64,000 bases of DNA from Maribacter aquimaris (GTDB taxonomy: Bacteria > Bacteroidota > Bacteroidia > Flavobacteriales > Flavobacteriaceae). The stretch lies in contig NZ_JABTCF010000006.1 of the NCBI RefSeq assembly GCF_014596745.1, positions 1-64,000 on the forward strand, written 5' to 3'. A program made the translations under genes and the position numbers. The notes beneath the pieces were generated by a model, which saw only the letters and a list, made by a program, of their open reading frames with translations, was not told the origin of the DNA and did not search any database. Shown here piece after piece: positions 7,650 through 16,011 of the stretch (the stretch's first letter is position 1; the number at the start of each line of letters is the position of its first letter).

Positions 7650-8289
7650 CTATCTTGACTGATAACCATATTTGGCTACAACATTCCTTGTTGTTGATAA
7701 ATCATTCAAAATAAAAATATCGTACTTATTACCTCCAGGGTATACTCTGATGGCAATGTGCCCATTTTTAGACTTAAAAGCTTTGGAAAGGGATTCTCCC
7801 AAATATTGTTCGTTCACAGGATGTAGCGAGTTGGTAAACAAATCCCGTTCACCTGGATAAACATATGGACTCATAATGCATCTCAAAACATCCTCCCCCG
7901 GATGTCGAATGGTCCAGCTTTGACTAATCCATACTCTTGGTTGTAAACTACTAATAAAAAATTCATTCTGGGAATCGCGATTACCATGATGGTTTAGTAA
8001 AGCCACATCAACGTTTCCTATAACCGGGGCAACATGTGATTCCATGCTTTCGGGATCGAGGGAACTCGTATGTCCGATCCCGGGAATATCACCCCCCCGT
8101 ATAAAAATCGAATAAACCGTAGCTTATACGTATGCCTAAAGAAAGACTATTTTCCGAAGGGTGATCAACTGGTTTATACTTACGAAATGCTACCCTATTA
8201 CCTGTTGCAGAAGCGATTTCTCCATTTGCAAAAAGACTCTTGACAACAAAATTGGGAAATAAGGATGAATACACGTTGGAGCGCAACAT
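7650..8289 (-). pseudogene. Metallo-beta-lactamase-fold protein remnant, frameshifted and 5'-truncated
   Basis: Two minus-strand frames join into one protein C-terminus of about 200 residues. The upstream frame (8289-8089) ends RISYGLFDFYTGG and stops; shifting by one base in a run of seven G (plus-strand C-run 8092-8098) continues DIPGIGHTS, then the metallo-beta-lactamase signature DVALLNHHGNRD and on to 7650. Six G instead of seven would restore one frame. The N-terminal part with the HxHxDH metal site is missing, because sequence upstream of about 8250 is replaced by a sigma-factor fragment running the other way. The family includes ComEC-like and nuclease-like hydrolases. It is almost certainly non-functional. 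Confidence 0.7.
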
Positions 8290-8518
8290 AAAGATGGTAC
8301 ATCGAGAAATTCAAAAGCTGCCCCCAAAATGCAAGGCAATATTCCTTCTCAGCAAACAAGACGGACTTACCAACCTAGAAATTGCTGAGTACAAGGGGGT
8401 TTCAATAAAAGCGGTCGAGGCTCATATTACTAAGGCCTTTTCTATACTTAGGCAAACCATTGGAAATGAAGTACATCACCTTTTATTCCTTTTATTCAAA
8501 TTCAAAAAAAGCAATTGA
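8240..8518 (+). pseudogene. ECF sigma factor remnant, region 4 only
   Basis: The 92-residue frame contains a complete sigma-70 region 4: an amphipathic lead-in with LPPKCKAIFLLSK, then the helix-turn-helix (NLEIAEYKGVSIKAVEAHITKAF), and a hydrophobic tail typical of Bacteroidota ECF sigma factors. Region 2, which binds the core polymerase and the -10 element, is absent: upstream DNA belongs to the oppositely oriented metallo-beta-lactamase remnant. Family members usually run about 170-200 aa and lie beside a FecR-type anti-sigma factor and SusC/SusD genes; none is present. It is probably what remains of a glycan-sensing regulator of the island. Confidence 0.7.
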
Positions 8519-8880
8519 CTTTAGTCAAACCATTGGTAATGGTACTATTTCAATCAAAACATTGCTCTATCTTCCCTTGTTGCCAGAGACCAAAATTCAG
8601 TACGGACACAGTACACAGTTTTATAGTATTTACCATCTAAAAGCGTAAAACTTTGGGATTTTATCAAGCCCATTACCCGAAAATCCCGGGTGCGCATCTA
8701 GATTTAATAACAAATTGCAATCCCTTAATGCCTGGCTTACTCTCCCTATTTTAATGCAATGGAAATTATAATGCCCTCCTTTTATTCAGAATTCGCCCCA
8801 TGTATAATAAGGGCAAGGATAATAACGAAACAATTTTAAGAAATAGAGTAAAGGAATGATGGGTTAATTTGTCCATATCG
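8519..8880. other. Intergenic stretch without recognisable feature
   Basis: I see no convincing gene, RNA or repeat here. Short open frames on both strands lack protein-like character or are interrupted within about 30 codons. Confidence 0.4.
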
Positions 8881-9062
8881 TTAAAAGCTCCCTGCTTTTT
8901 CCAATACATCATCTGCTTCCCTATGCATAAAATTCGCTTGGCAATTGAATGTCGTCGTTACCGAAGAAGACAATATGACTTTTATAGTATCTGAAAGGGA
9001 ATCTTACCTCCTACTTCGTTGTCGAAAATAAATCTAGCCATATGCCCGTCATTATGTATGAT
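8881..9062 (-). pseudogene. Coding fossil, frameshifted C-terminal fragment
   Basis: Directly downstream of the polygalacturonase stop codon the minus strand reads as protein (IIHNDGHMARFIFDNEVGGK), meets a TAA near 8981, and continues convincingly in the neighbouring frame (SDTIKVILSSSVTTTF, then MHREADDVLEKAGSF) to a TAA at 8881. The frame change lies near 8990-9005. It is apparently the end of a lost gene; the family is not recognised. Confidence 0.4.
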
Positions 9063-9080
9063 AGATTGTTGTGTGTTGTG

Positions 9081-10472
9081 TTATTCATTTTCATCTTGAA
9101 ATAAAAGCTCTTTTCCTTTAATGGATATATTATTAAAACTAGAATTTTCAGTATTACTGAATTCTGATTTGCTATTCTCTTTTATTACCATAATATTTTC
9201 TAATACAATATGATGTATTGGTTTATTGATTAAACCTTTAATATTTATCCCTTTGTCTTTAGCACTACTACATATTATGTTCTTCAATTGAATATGATGA
9301 AATTCTGAAGGGGAATTACCTCCTGCATAACTGTGGTAATTGTTTGTAAAGAATATTGCTGTTTTCGTTTGGTCAATATAAACACCATCGAAATATATAT
9401 TACGGATAAAACCACCCCGATCTTGATTTGATTTAAATTGTATGGCATTTTGTTCTACCGTTTTCATAATAAAGTTCTCAACATATACATTTTCTATTCC
9501 ACCCGACATTTCACTACCAAAAGCAATTCCATGCAAAACATTCTCAGCGATGCAATTTCTGATGACTATGTTTTTACTTGGACGATTAACCCTCCATGCA
9601 TCGTTATCTCTACCCGATTTTATCGCTATAGCATCATCCCCTGTATTAAAAATACAATCTTCAATAAGGACATCTTCGCTAGAATCAATATCGATTCCGT
9701 CATTATTCGGCATGTGACTTTTTATTTTCACATCTTTAATGGTTATACTTTTACAATATGTAGGTTGTATAATCCAAAAAGGTACATTTTCAATGGTAAT
9801 ATCACTAATTAGAATTCGTTCACAATTAAAAAATTGGATAAACGAAGGTCTTAAAAAATGACCTTCCCCAAACAAACGCTGATCAACGGGTTTGAGTTCC
9901 TTACCCATTTTCCTAAGACTTTCTTGCGCTGTTTTTTGTAAAGGTTTCCAAGCACCCATACCCCCTTTAGCATTTCCATCAAACTGTCCCTTTCCTGTAA
10001 TGGCAATATTATTTTTACCGTTAGCATATATATACGGAGAATAATTATATATCTCTACTCCTTCCCAACGAACTAGTTTCATTGGTAGATAATCTTTAGG
10101 ATTCTGACTAAATACGATTTTTGCACCTTCTTGGAGATGTAGATTGATATTGCTTTCAAAATGTATGGGGCCTTCAAATAAATACACCCCTTCAGGAACA
10201 ACAATTTTTCCTCCCCCTTGCGAACTGATTTCTTTCATTAAAGAATCCATTAATGGTTTGCAATTCATTTCACCATCACCTTTTGCTCCCAATTCCTTAA
10301 AATTGCTTACGGATTTTGCAATACGCGGTAATTGTATACTTTTTATTATCTCTGTTTTAGAAATACTGCCACTATCAATTGCATCTTGCGTATTGCCTTT
10401 ACAACCTAATATTAAAAGAAATAATATATTAATGGATATAAATAAGCGAAGGGTCTTTATGTAATTTTTCAT
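9081..10472 (-). CDS. Glycoside hydrolase family 28 lipoprotein (polygalacturonase-like)
   Basis: This 463-aa protein has a lipoprotein signal peptide with lipobox LILGC (Cys24), so it is probably anchored in a membrane facing the periplasm or outside. A right-handed beta-helix of family GH28 follows. The catalytic aspartates are visible in NND at Asp258 and GDD at Asp279/Asp280, and the conserved His314 sits in LHG, followed by a parallel-helix IQFKSN segment where GH28 has its basic residue. The family hydrolyses galacturonide bonds in pectin and rhamnogalacturonan, by inversion. An N-terminal segment (LGAKGDG) is the usual start of the pectate-lyase-like fold. With the nearby esterase it suggests pectin use, but no SusC/SusD transporter is present here. 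Confidence 0.85.
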   Translation of the reverse strand: MKNYIKTLRLFISINILFLLILGCKGNTQDAIDSGSISKTEIIKSIQLPRIAKSVSNFKELGAKGDGEMNCKPLMDSLMKEISSQGGGKIVVPEGVYLFEGPIHFESNINLHLQEGAKIVFSQNPKDYLPMKLVRWEGVEIYNYSPYIYANGKNNIAITGKGQFDGNAKGGMGAWKPLQKTAQESLRKMGKELKPVDQRLFGEGHFLRPSFIQFFNCERILISDITIENVPFWIIQPTYCKSITIKDVKIKSHMPNNDGIDIDSSEDVLIEDCIFNTGDDAIAIKSGRDNDAWRVNRPSKNIVIRNCIAENVLHGIAFGSEMSGGIENVYVENFIMKTVEQNAIQFKSNQDRGGFIRNIYFDGVYIDQTKTAIFFTNNYHSYAGGNSPSEFHHIQLKNIICSSAKDKGINIKGLINKPIHHIVLENIMVIKENSKSEFSNTENSSFNNISIKGKELLFQDENE

Positions 10473-10966
10473 TTTGTTATAGTTTGATTCAATAACTAAT
10501 AGATCATATGTTCGTAAAGGCAGCTAGTTTACAAAGTTAAAAGGATATAGTTTATACCATATTTTGACTTACCCTTATTATTACTTATTTATTTTTAATC
10601 TTATTTTCATTAAAGAAACCTGAAATTACGTTTCAAAGGAAGACCTTCCAAATGTCCGTTCCCATATCCTCTATAACCATATATTTACCTTTGAATACTG
10701 CCGTTAGATACACCTATTAGTATGACTTCTGTCTTACGGCCCCATTTTGGCCTGCCTTCAATACTTTCATATTAGATTGATCATTGGATTTAGGTATTCT
10801 TTCCGGAAAAGGTCTATTGGAAAAATCATGAATAGAAACAGGGGTTTCCCATCCCAAACATATTTCTATCCTATTGGGCACCCTTTAGCGAAATAGCATT
10901 TCGGAATACAGGGCGTTTTTGTTTATTTTGCCCCTAATACTTTTCTTATTTGGCTACCTTTACAAT
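10473..10966. other. Intergenic stretch with repeat copy B and possible coding fossil
   Basis: Besides repeat copy B, the minus strand from about 10870 to a TAA at 10717 holds a protein-like frame (ETPVSIHDFSNRPFPERIPK, then MKVLKAGQNGAV) without a plausible start. The part next to the polygalacturonase start (10473-10620) is AT-rich and probably carries its promoter, though no clear TAnnTTTG box was found. The plus-strand segment 10950-10966 contains TACCTTTA, a near match to the -7 box for the next gene. Confidence 0.35.
10847..10920. repeat. Direct repeat copy B (paired with 4873-4950)
   Basis: This is the second copy of the degenerate direct repeat described at 4873-4950, in the same orientation. 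It sits just left of the SanA-like gene, where ordinary core genes resume, and so marks the right edge of the decaying island. Confidence 0.65.
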
Positions 10967-11614
10967 ATGGGTAAAGTGTTCACAATGGGATTTTTAAAAA
11001 AGGTAGGTTTACTGATCGCCTGTGTACTATTACTCATTTTTATCTGTAATTTGATTATTGAATCGGGCGCCAAAGGCAAAACATTCTCATCGCTGAACAC
11101 GGTTCCCAAAAACCGTGTAGGCTTGGTCCTTGGTACTGCCAAAAAGCTCGTGGGTGGCCAACCCAATCCGTATTATTCCAATCGTATAAAAGCCACCGTA
11201 GAACTGTTCAATTCCCACAAAATCGATTTTGTATTGGTAAGCGGTGATAATGAGACCATTTATTACAACGAACCTAATACCATCAAAAAAGACCTCATTG
11301 AACAAGGCATCCCCAAAGAACGCATCTATTTGGACTATGCAGGCTTTAGGACCTTGGACTCCATGGTAAGGGCCAATGTTGTTTTTGGCTTGGACAGCGT
11401 TACCGTCATCTCACAAAAGTTCCATAACGAACGCGCCATTTACATTGCCAACCAAAAAGGATTGCACGCCATAGGGTACAATGCACAAGGTATTCCAGGA
11501 AAGGGAGGATTCAAAGTGCAAATCAGGGAATATTTTGCCCGGGTAAAGGTCTTTATCGATCTTCTTTTAAAAACCGAACCTAAATTCTACGGTAACACCA
11601 TCGAAATAAAATAG
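10967..11614 (+). CDS. SanA/DUF218-family membrane protein
   Basis: A single N-terminal transmembrane helix (about 10-30 from the chosen start) is followed by a DUF218 domain: VGLVLGTAKK, then SNRIKATVELF, LVSGDN, and the TLDSMVRANVVFG and VISQKFHNERA segments. E. coli SanA, the type member, protects the envelope against vancomycin at high temperature; the enzymatic activity of the domain is not settled. ATG 10967 and ATG 10985 are both possible; a longer frame from a TTG at 10919 lies inside repeat copy B and is unlikely. A -7-like TACCTTTA at 10955-10962 favours the downstream ATG. The NRAMP-like gene follows after 35 bp and may be co-transcribed. Confidence 0.75.
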   Translation: MGKVFTMGFLKKVGLLIACVLLLIFICNLIIESGAKGKTFSSLNTVPKNRVGLVLGTAKKLVGGQPNPYYSNRIKATVELFNSHKIDFVLVSGDNETIYYNEPNTIKKDLIEQGIPKERIYLDYAGFRTLDSMVRANVVFGLDSVTVISQKFHNERAIYIANQKGLHAIGYNAQGIPGKGGFKVQIREYFARVKVFIDLLLKTEPKFYGNTIEIK

Positions 11615-11649
11615 CCCCAAGGTATTTCGCTTAAAAAGATTATTTTAGG

Positions 11650-12924
11650 ATGATTATTCGCGAACACCCAATGTCAAAACTCAAAATACTATTCAGAAAT
11701 CTGGGCCCCGGCCTTTTGTTCGCAGGCATGGCCATAGGAACGTCCCATTTGGTATTATCCACAAAGGCAGGCGCCCAATATGGTTGGATAATGATTATCC
11801 CTATTGTACTCGCCAACATCATTAAGTATCCGTTCTTTGAATTTGGGGTGCGCTATACCAATATTACCAATACATCACTGATTGAAGGGTATTTAAACCG
11901 TGGCAAGGCCTTTCTCTGGTTCTATGCCTTGATTACCTTGGTGTCTACCTTTACGATCCTGGCCGCTTTATACACGGTTACCGCAGGACTTTTCATCAAT
12001 CTATTCCAGATTACCAACATTCCCATAAGTACGATAGCCTTAGGCCTTTTTGCGTTTATATCTTTACTGTTGATCGTTGGACGGTATAAGCTTCTGGAAA
12101 TATCCTTGAAATTCATCGTTACCATTTTATTCGTGGCCTTAATGATCACAACGGTCATGGTTGCTTTTAAAGGTAGGGTCGATGCGGTTCCCGATTTTAA
12201 ACCGATTCCGATTTTCAATGAGGCAGGTATTTTGTTTTTGATCGGATTAATGGGATGGATGCCTACTACCGTGGAAGCCTCCACTTGGATCAGTCTCTGG
12301 AGTATCGAAAAATGGAAGAGCGGAAAACGCAAGCCTACTTTGAAAGAATCACTGCTCGAATTCAATATCGGATATATCCTAACGGGGGTATTTGCTGTTT
12401 TCTTCCTTATTATCGGATGGTTCACCTTGTACGGAACCAACACCGTATTAAGCGGGAATGCCGTAGATTTTGCAGACCAGGTCGTTCAATTATTCACCAC
12501 ACATATAGGGGATTGGGCCTATATCTTCATTGCTACGGCTGCTTTTGCCACCATGTTCAGTACCTGTATGTCGGCCCATGATGCCATAGTGCGGGTAAGT
12601 TTGGATACGTTGGATCTACTATCCCCAAAAGTTCGACTACAAACCAAAAAATGGCCTTTTGCGGTACTGGTTGTCCTACTCTCAACCATCAACCTGATCG
12701 TGATCTTTGGTTTTGGTTCGAATATGGGAAAACTGGTGGCCCTGGCTACCTTTGTCTCTTTTGTAGTCGCACCGATTATAGGTTACATGAACCTGAAGAA
12801 TGTCATGAGTAACGAAATACCACTGCACTTAAGACCCAAAAAAGGATTACAGGTATTGACCTATGCCGGCATTCTCTTTTTGGCCCTGTTTTCGGTCTAT
12901 TATTTTTGGATCGTGATTTTTTGA
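11650..12924 (+). CDS. NRAMP-family transporter with atypical metal site
   Basis: This 424-aa protein has eleven or so hydrophobic helices in the LeuT-type layout of NRAMP divalent-metal/proton symporters. The first helix reads GPGLLFAGMAIGTSHLVLS: the GPG start and following length match NRAMP, but the DPGN motif that binds metal is replaced by GTSH. Helix 6 reads LMGWMPTTVEAST instead of the usual MPH-containing segment. Both canonical metal-binding elements are therefore changed, and Mn/Fe transport cannot be assumed. Relatives of this type occur in Bacteroidota annotated simply as NRAMP family. An AGGA stretch immediately precedes the ATG at 11650; ATG 11671 (MSKLKIL) is the alternative start and fits the family N-terminus better. 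Confidence 0.75.
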   Translation: MIIREHPMSKLKILFRNLGPGLLFAGMAIGTSHLVLSTKAGAQYGWIMIIPIVLANIIKYPFFEFGVRYTNITNTSLIEGYLNRGKAFLWFYALITLVSTFTILAALYTVTAGLFINLFQITNIPISTIALGLFAFISLLLIVGRYKLLEISLKFIVTILFVALMITTVMVAFKGRVDAVPDFKPIPIFNEAGILFLIGLMGWMPTTVEASTWISLWSIEKWKSGKRKPTLKESLLEFNIGYILTGVFAVFFLIIGWFTLYGTNTVLSGNAVDFADQVVQLFTTHIGDWAYIFIATAAFATMFSTCMSAHDAIVRVSLDTLDLLSPKVRLQTKKWPFAVLVVLLSTINLIVIFGFGSNMGKLVALATFVSFVVAPIIGYMNLKNVMSNEIPLHLRPKKGLQVLTYAGILFLALFSVYYFWIVIF

Positions 12925-12962
12925 CCCTCCAATTAAAGGGTTACATCCTCAAATAATACAAC

Positions 12963-14891
12963 CTATAACTCCTGGGCATTCTTCACTACAATGAGTGTAC
13001 GATCATTCTGTTTGTGCAGAAAGTCCAAACAATAGACCCCATCAGCACATTTATTGACCAGATTTTCCTCTCCGTAGCCCATGGCGGAAACGATATTGGA
13101 ACTGGCAACACCTTTACTTACCAAATAGGATCGGATGGCATCGGCACGCTTTTGGGAAAGCTTTAAATTCGTTGCTTTGGCCCCTTTGCTATTGGTATAT
13201 GTTTCAATACCCAACTGCAAAAGAGGGAAACGTTGAACCGCCTCTACCACTTTATCAAGTTCGGTCGCAATCGCCGCAGTTATATCGGCCCTACCCCTTG
13301 CAAAATAGAACTTCTGTAATTTCAAGACTTCCTTCCCTTCCTTTTCGGTCAAAACATCATCGATCATCGATAGTCCCATCTGAAAACCTTTATCCTCTAG
13401 ACCGGCATAATCATTTTCTTTATAAGTAACCGAAAAATTGGAAAAACGTTCTTTTGAAGCCTTGACCGTAACTTCATCTTCCCAAGGAATCTCAATTCTA
13501 AATTCACCCTCCTCATTGGCGTAAACCTCGGTCAAAACAGCTCCTTCCTTATCAAACAACTGTACCAGGGCCTTGCCAACCGCTTGATTGGCCTTAAGGT
13601 TAACCACGCGACCTTTTAAGGACAGGGTTTTTAAACCGAGCTCTTCCATAGATTTAAATCCATAGATATCATCATTACCCTTGCCCCCTTTTCGATTGGA
13701 TGAAAAGTAACCCAATAGGCCTTCAGGCCCATCCTGTTTTATGATAAGACCAAAGTCATCCGCTGTTGAGTTGATCCCCTTACCCAAATTGATGGGTATA
13801 CCGAAAGACCCGTCTGCGTACATCTTGGCCTTGTACATATCCATACCTCCCAAACCATAAAATACATCGGAAGAAAAATACAGGCTCTTTTGGAAAATGT
13901 ACGGGGCTATCTCATTTCCTGGGGAATTGATCCTTGGTCCCAAATTTCGGGGTTCAGACATGATCTGTCCATTGTTGGTCACCACATAATAAATATCGGT
14001 TCCCCCATAGCCCCCTTCAAAATTGGCTGCAAAATACAACCTCGAAGTCGCGGCTTCATAAAAAGGATAGTAGAACGAGACACTCAGGTCCTTGAGCAAA
14101 AAACGTTGGTCACCCTGACCCCCGGACATGGCAATGGCCAAGGAATTTTTACCATTATCATCAAAACGCAGTTCCCCATCATAGGTATTGGAAGTCACAT
14201 AGAACAATTTGTCCAACTCCTCGGAATAATAGGGAGTGGCCTCATGATATCCACTTTCCGGAATGCCGATAAAGGTATTGGCGTTCAATACATTACCATC
14301 GGAGTGCATCCTCCCTACATAGATATCCAAATATGCCTCCCCAGAGGGTTTATACACCTCTTTGGATTTCTTTCCCCGTCCGCTACTGAACAATAACTTA
14401 TCCTTATAAAAACTTGGGGCAAAATCGGCTTGTGGACTATTTGCGCTTACATTGGTTGTTTGAAGCCCCTTATTTTCGCTTTGGCTGGAATCCAACAAAC
14501 TGTAATTGAAATCGGCATTTTCCAGCAACTCATTGGCAAAATCATTGCTTTTTGAACCGAGGAAGGTCCGTACCCTTGCCACGTCGGATGTTTTTGCCAA
14601 ACTCTGCAGCATCATATTAAAGCGAAGACCGGACATTATGGTATCTTTCTTATGGATATCCAGATATATTTTTGAAGCATCGGCATAATCGCCTAGTTTG
14701 TAATAGGAATCCGCCATGTTCAATAACTGACTGTTTTTCAAGGGTCCCTTCGCCATTTCCTTTTTATACTCTACAATCGCACTTTTGTAATCATAGCCAT
14801 AAAAAAGAATGTCTGCCTTTGACTTTTCCTCTTGGGCAAATGAATGTGCCAAGATCATAAAACAGCATAGTAGTAAAGCCTTTGTTCTCAT
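12963..14891 (-). CDS. OmpA-family protein with TPR and PD40 propeller (PorE-like)
   Basis: From ATG 14891 the protein (about 642 aa) has a signal peptide (MRTKALLLCC, cleavage after FAQ), then TPR-like helices (about 25-130), a WD40-like PD40 beta-propeller (about 150-420, with repeated FSSNR and LYFSS elements), a carboxypeptidase-regulatory-like beta-sandwich (about 425-500) and a C-terminal OmpA/MotB peptidoglycan-binding domain (LGIETYTNSKG, then LSQKRADAIRSYL). This is the layout of PorE and related type IX secretion components, which tie outer-membrane complexes to the cell wall. It closes a minus-strand group: adhesin, PorP/SprF, OmpA. ATG 14927 is possible but would place a charged tail before the signal peptide. 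Confidence 0.85.
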   Translation of the reverse strand: MRTKALLLCCFMILAHSFAQEEKSKADILFYGYDYKSAIVEYKKEMAKGPLKNSQLLNMADSYYKLGDYADASKIYLDIHKKDTIMSGLRFNMMLQSLAKTSDVARVRTFLGSKSNDFANELLENADFNYSLLDSSQSENKGLQTTNVSANSPQADFAPSFYKDKLLFSSGRGKKSKEVYKPSGEAYLDIYVGRMHSDGNVLNANTFIGIPESGYHEATPYYSEELDKLFYVTSNTYDGELRFDDNGKNSLAIAMSGGQGDQRFLLKDLSVSFYYPFYEAATSRLYFAANFEGGYGGTDIYYVVTNNGQIMSEPRNLGPRINSPGNEIAPYIFQKSLYFSSDVFYGLGGMDMYKAKMYADGSFGIPINLGKGINSTADDFGLIIKQDGPEGLLGYFSSNRKGGKGNDDIYGFKSMEELGLKTLSLKGRVVNLKANQAVGKALVQLFDKEGAVLTEVYANEEGEFRIEIPWEDEVTVKASKERFSNFSVTYKENDYAGLEDKGFQMGLSMIDDVLTEKEGKEVLKLQKFYFARGRADITAAIATELDKVVEAVQRFPLLQLGIETYTNSKGAKATNLKLSQKRADAIRSYLVSKGVASSNIVSAMGYGEENLVNKCADGVYCLDFLHKQNDRTLIVVKNAQEL

Positions 14892-15011
14892 GTGTGTATT
14901 TTCAATATGTTTTCCCGTCATAGCCACGCCTTGATCACTTTTATACCATTTACATTGCTGTCAATGGTCTTGTTGTTCCTCTGGATGCTATGGTATTCCC
15001 TTCTATAATTC

Positions 15012-16004
15012 CTAAAAGAACCTTGGACTATCTATTTGCTTTGGTTTGCCCTTAGCGTTATTGGTTTTGGGTTCCCTACTTCGGTTATTTCCTTTTCCTA
15101 AATAAAATTTGAGAATGACCTCGTGTGAGCCATTGTTATATTCTCCCAAGCCATTCGTATTGTAATCATAGGAATACCCTATAAACATACTACTTGAAGC
15201 CTGAAAACCTGCCAGAGCGCTCACGGCATTATCCACTCTGTAGGACGCTCCCAAGGTTACTTTATCATTGATCAGGAAGTTAGACGATATATTAATGTTC
15301 ACTGGTGACCCCTGAAGGTAATTGACCATGAACGCGGGTTTCAATTTCAAGGTCTTTGATAGATCGAACACATAGCCCCCAATAAAATTGAACTGTACCT
15401 TATCCTCAACCAAAACAGCCACCTCATCCCCATATATACCATTGGTCAGAAAATTTGGAATGGACAGTCCAGCATACCAATTATCGGAATACAAAAATGC
15501 CCCGGCCCCGATCGTAGGGTAGAATTTATTCACGGTTTGCTCGTTGAGCAGCGGTTCATTTTCTATTTCGAAATCCCCTTTATTGAAATCAACGTTCAAG
15601 AAAGACCCACCTACATCCAAGCCGAAGGAAAGTTTGGTATCGTCCGAGACACTTACCTGGTACGAATAGGCGACATCAACATAGGTTTGGGTAAACGGTC
15701 CCAACTGATCGCTGACCACGTTAAAGCCCAATCCGTTCTTTTCGTTGGAAAAAGGAACATTGACCCCGAACCTCATCGTTCTTGGCGCCCCAGGGATATC
15801 GAGCCATTGCGCCCGGTACAACCCGATGATCTCGGGGGTTTCGACCGTACCGACATAGGCAGGGTTGAAGCTCCCAATATTGTACATGTACTGGGTATAT
15901 TGCGGTTCTTTTTGTCCATGCGCCATAAAGGATACGAAGAATACCATTAGGGAGACAAAACAGATTGTTTTTGCAGCAAAAGTATGTGTTGTTCTGTAGT
16001 TCAT
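15012..16004 (-). CDS. PorP/SprF-family type IX secretion membrane protein
   Basis: This 330-aa outer-membrane beta-barrel protein has a signal peptide ending MAHGQ and the family-typical opening PQYTQYMYNIGSFNPAYVG. The remaining sequence alternates strands with aromatic ends (FIGYSYDYNTNG near the C-terminus). PorP/SprF proteins work with type IX substrates that carry a type-B (CHU) C-terminal domain, attaching or exporting a partner usually encoded next door. The partner here is the Calx-beta adhesin gene that ends 7 bp before this start, so the two are surely one transcript. A second member of the family lies at 27344-28336. Confidence 0.9.
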   Translation of the reverse strand: MNYRTTHTFAAKTICFVSLMVFFVSFMAHGQKEPQYTQYMYNIGSFNPAYVGTVETPEIIGLYRAQWLDIPGAPRTMRFGVNVPFSNEKNGLGFNVVSDQLGPFTQTYVDVAYSYQVSVSDDTKLSFGLDVGGSFLNVDFNKGDFEIENEPLLNEQTVNKFYPTIGAGAFLYSDNWYAGLSIPNFLTNGIYGDEVAVLVEDKVQFNFIGGYVFDLSKTLKLKPAFMVNYLQGSPVNINISSNFLINDKVTLGASYRVDNAVSALAGFQASSSMFIGYSYDYNTNGLGEYNNGSHEVILKFYLGKGNNRSREPKTNNAKGKPKQIDSPRFF

Positions 16005-16011
16005 TATCGTA

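Noticed and set aside
11922-12443. 173-aa minus-strand frame
   Set aside because: Antisense shadow of the NRAMP-family gene, whose membrane helices are continuous there.
13890-14396. 168-aa plus-strand frame
   Set aside because: Antisense shadow of the OmpA/PD40 gene.
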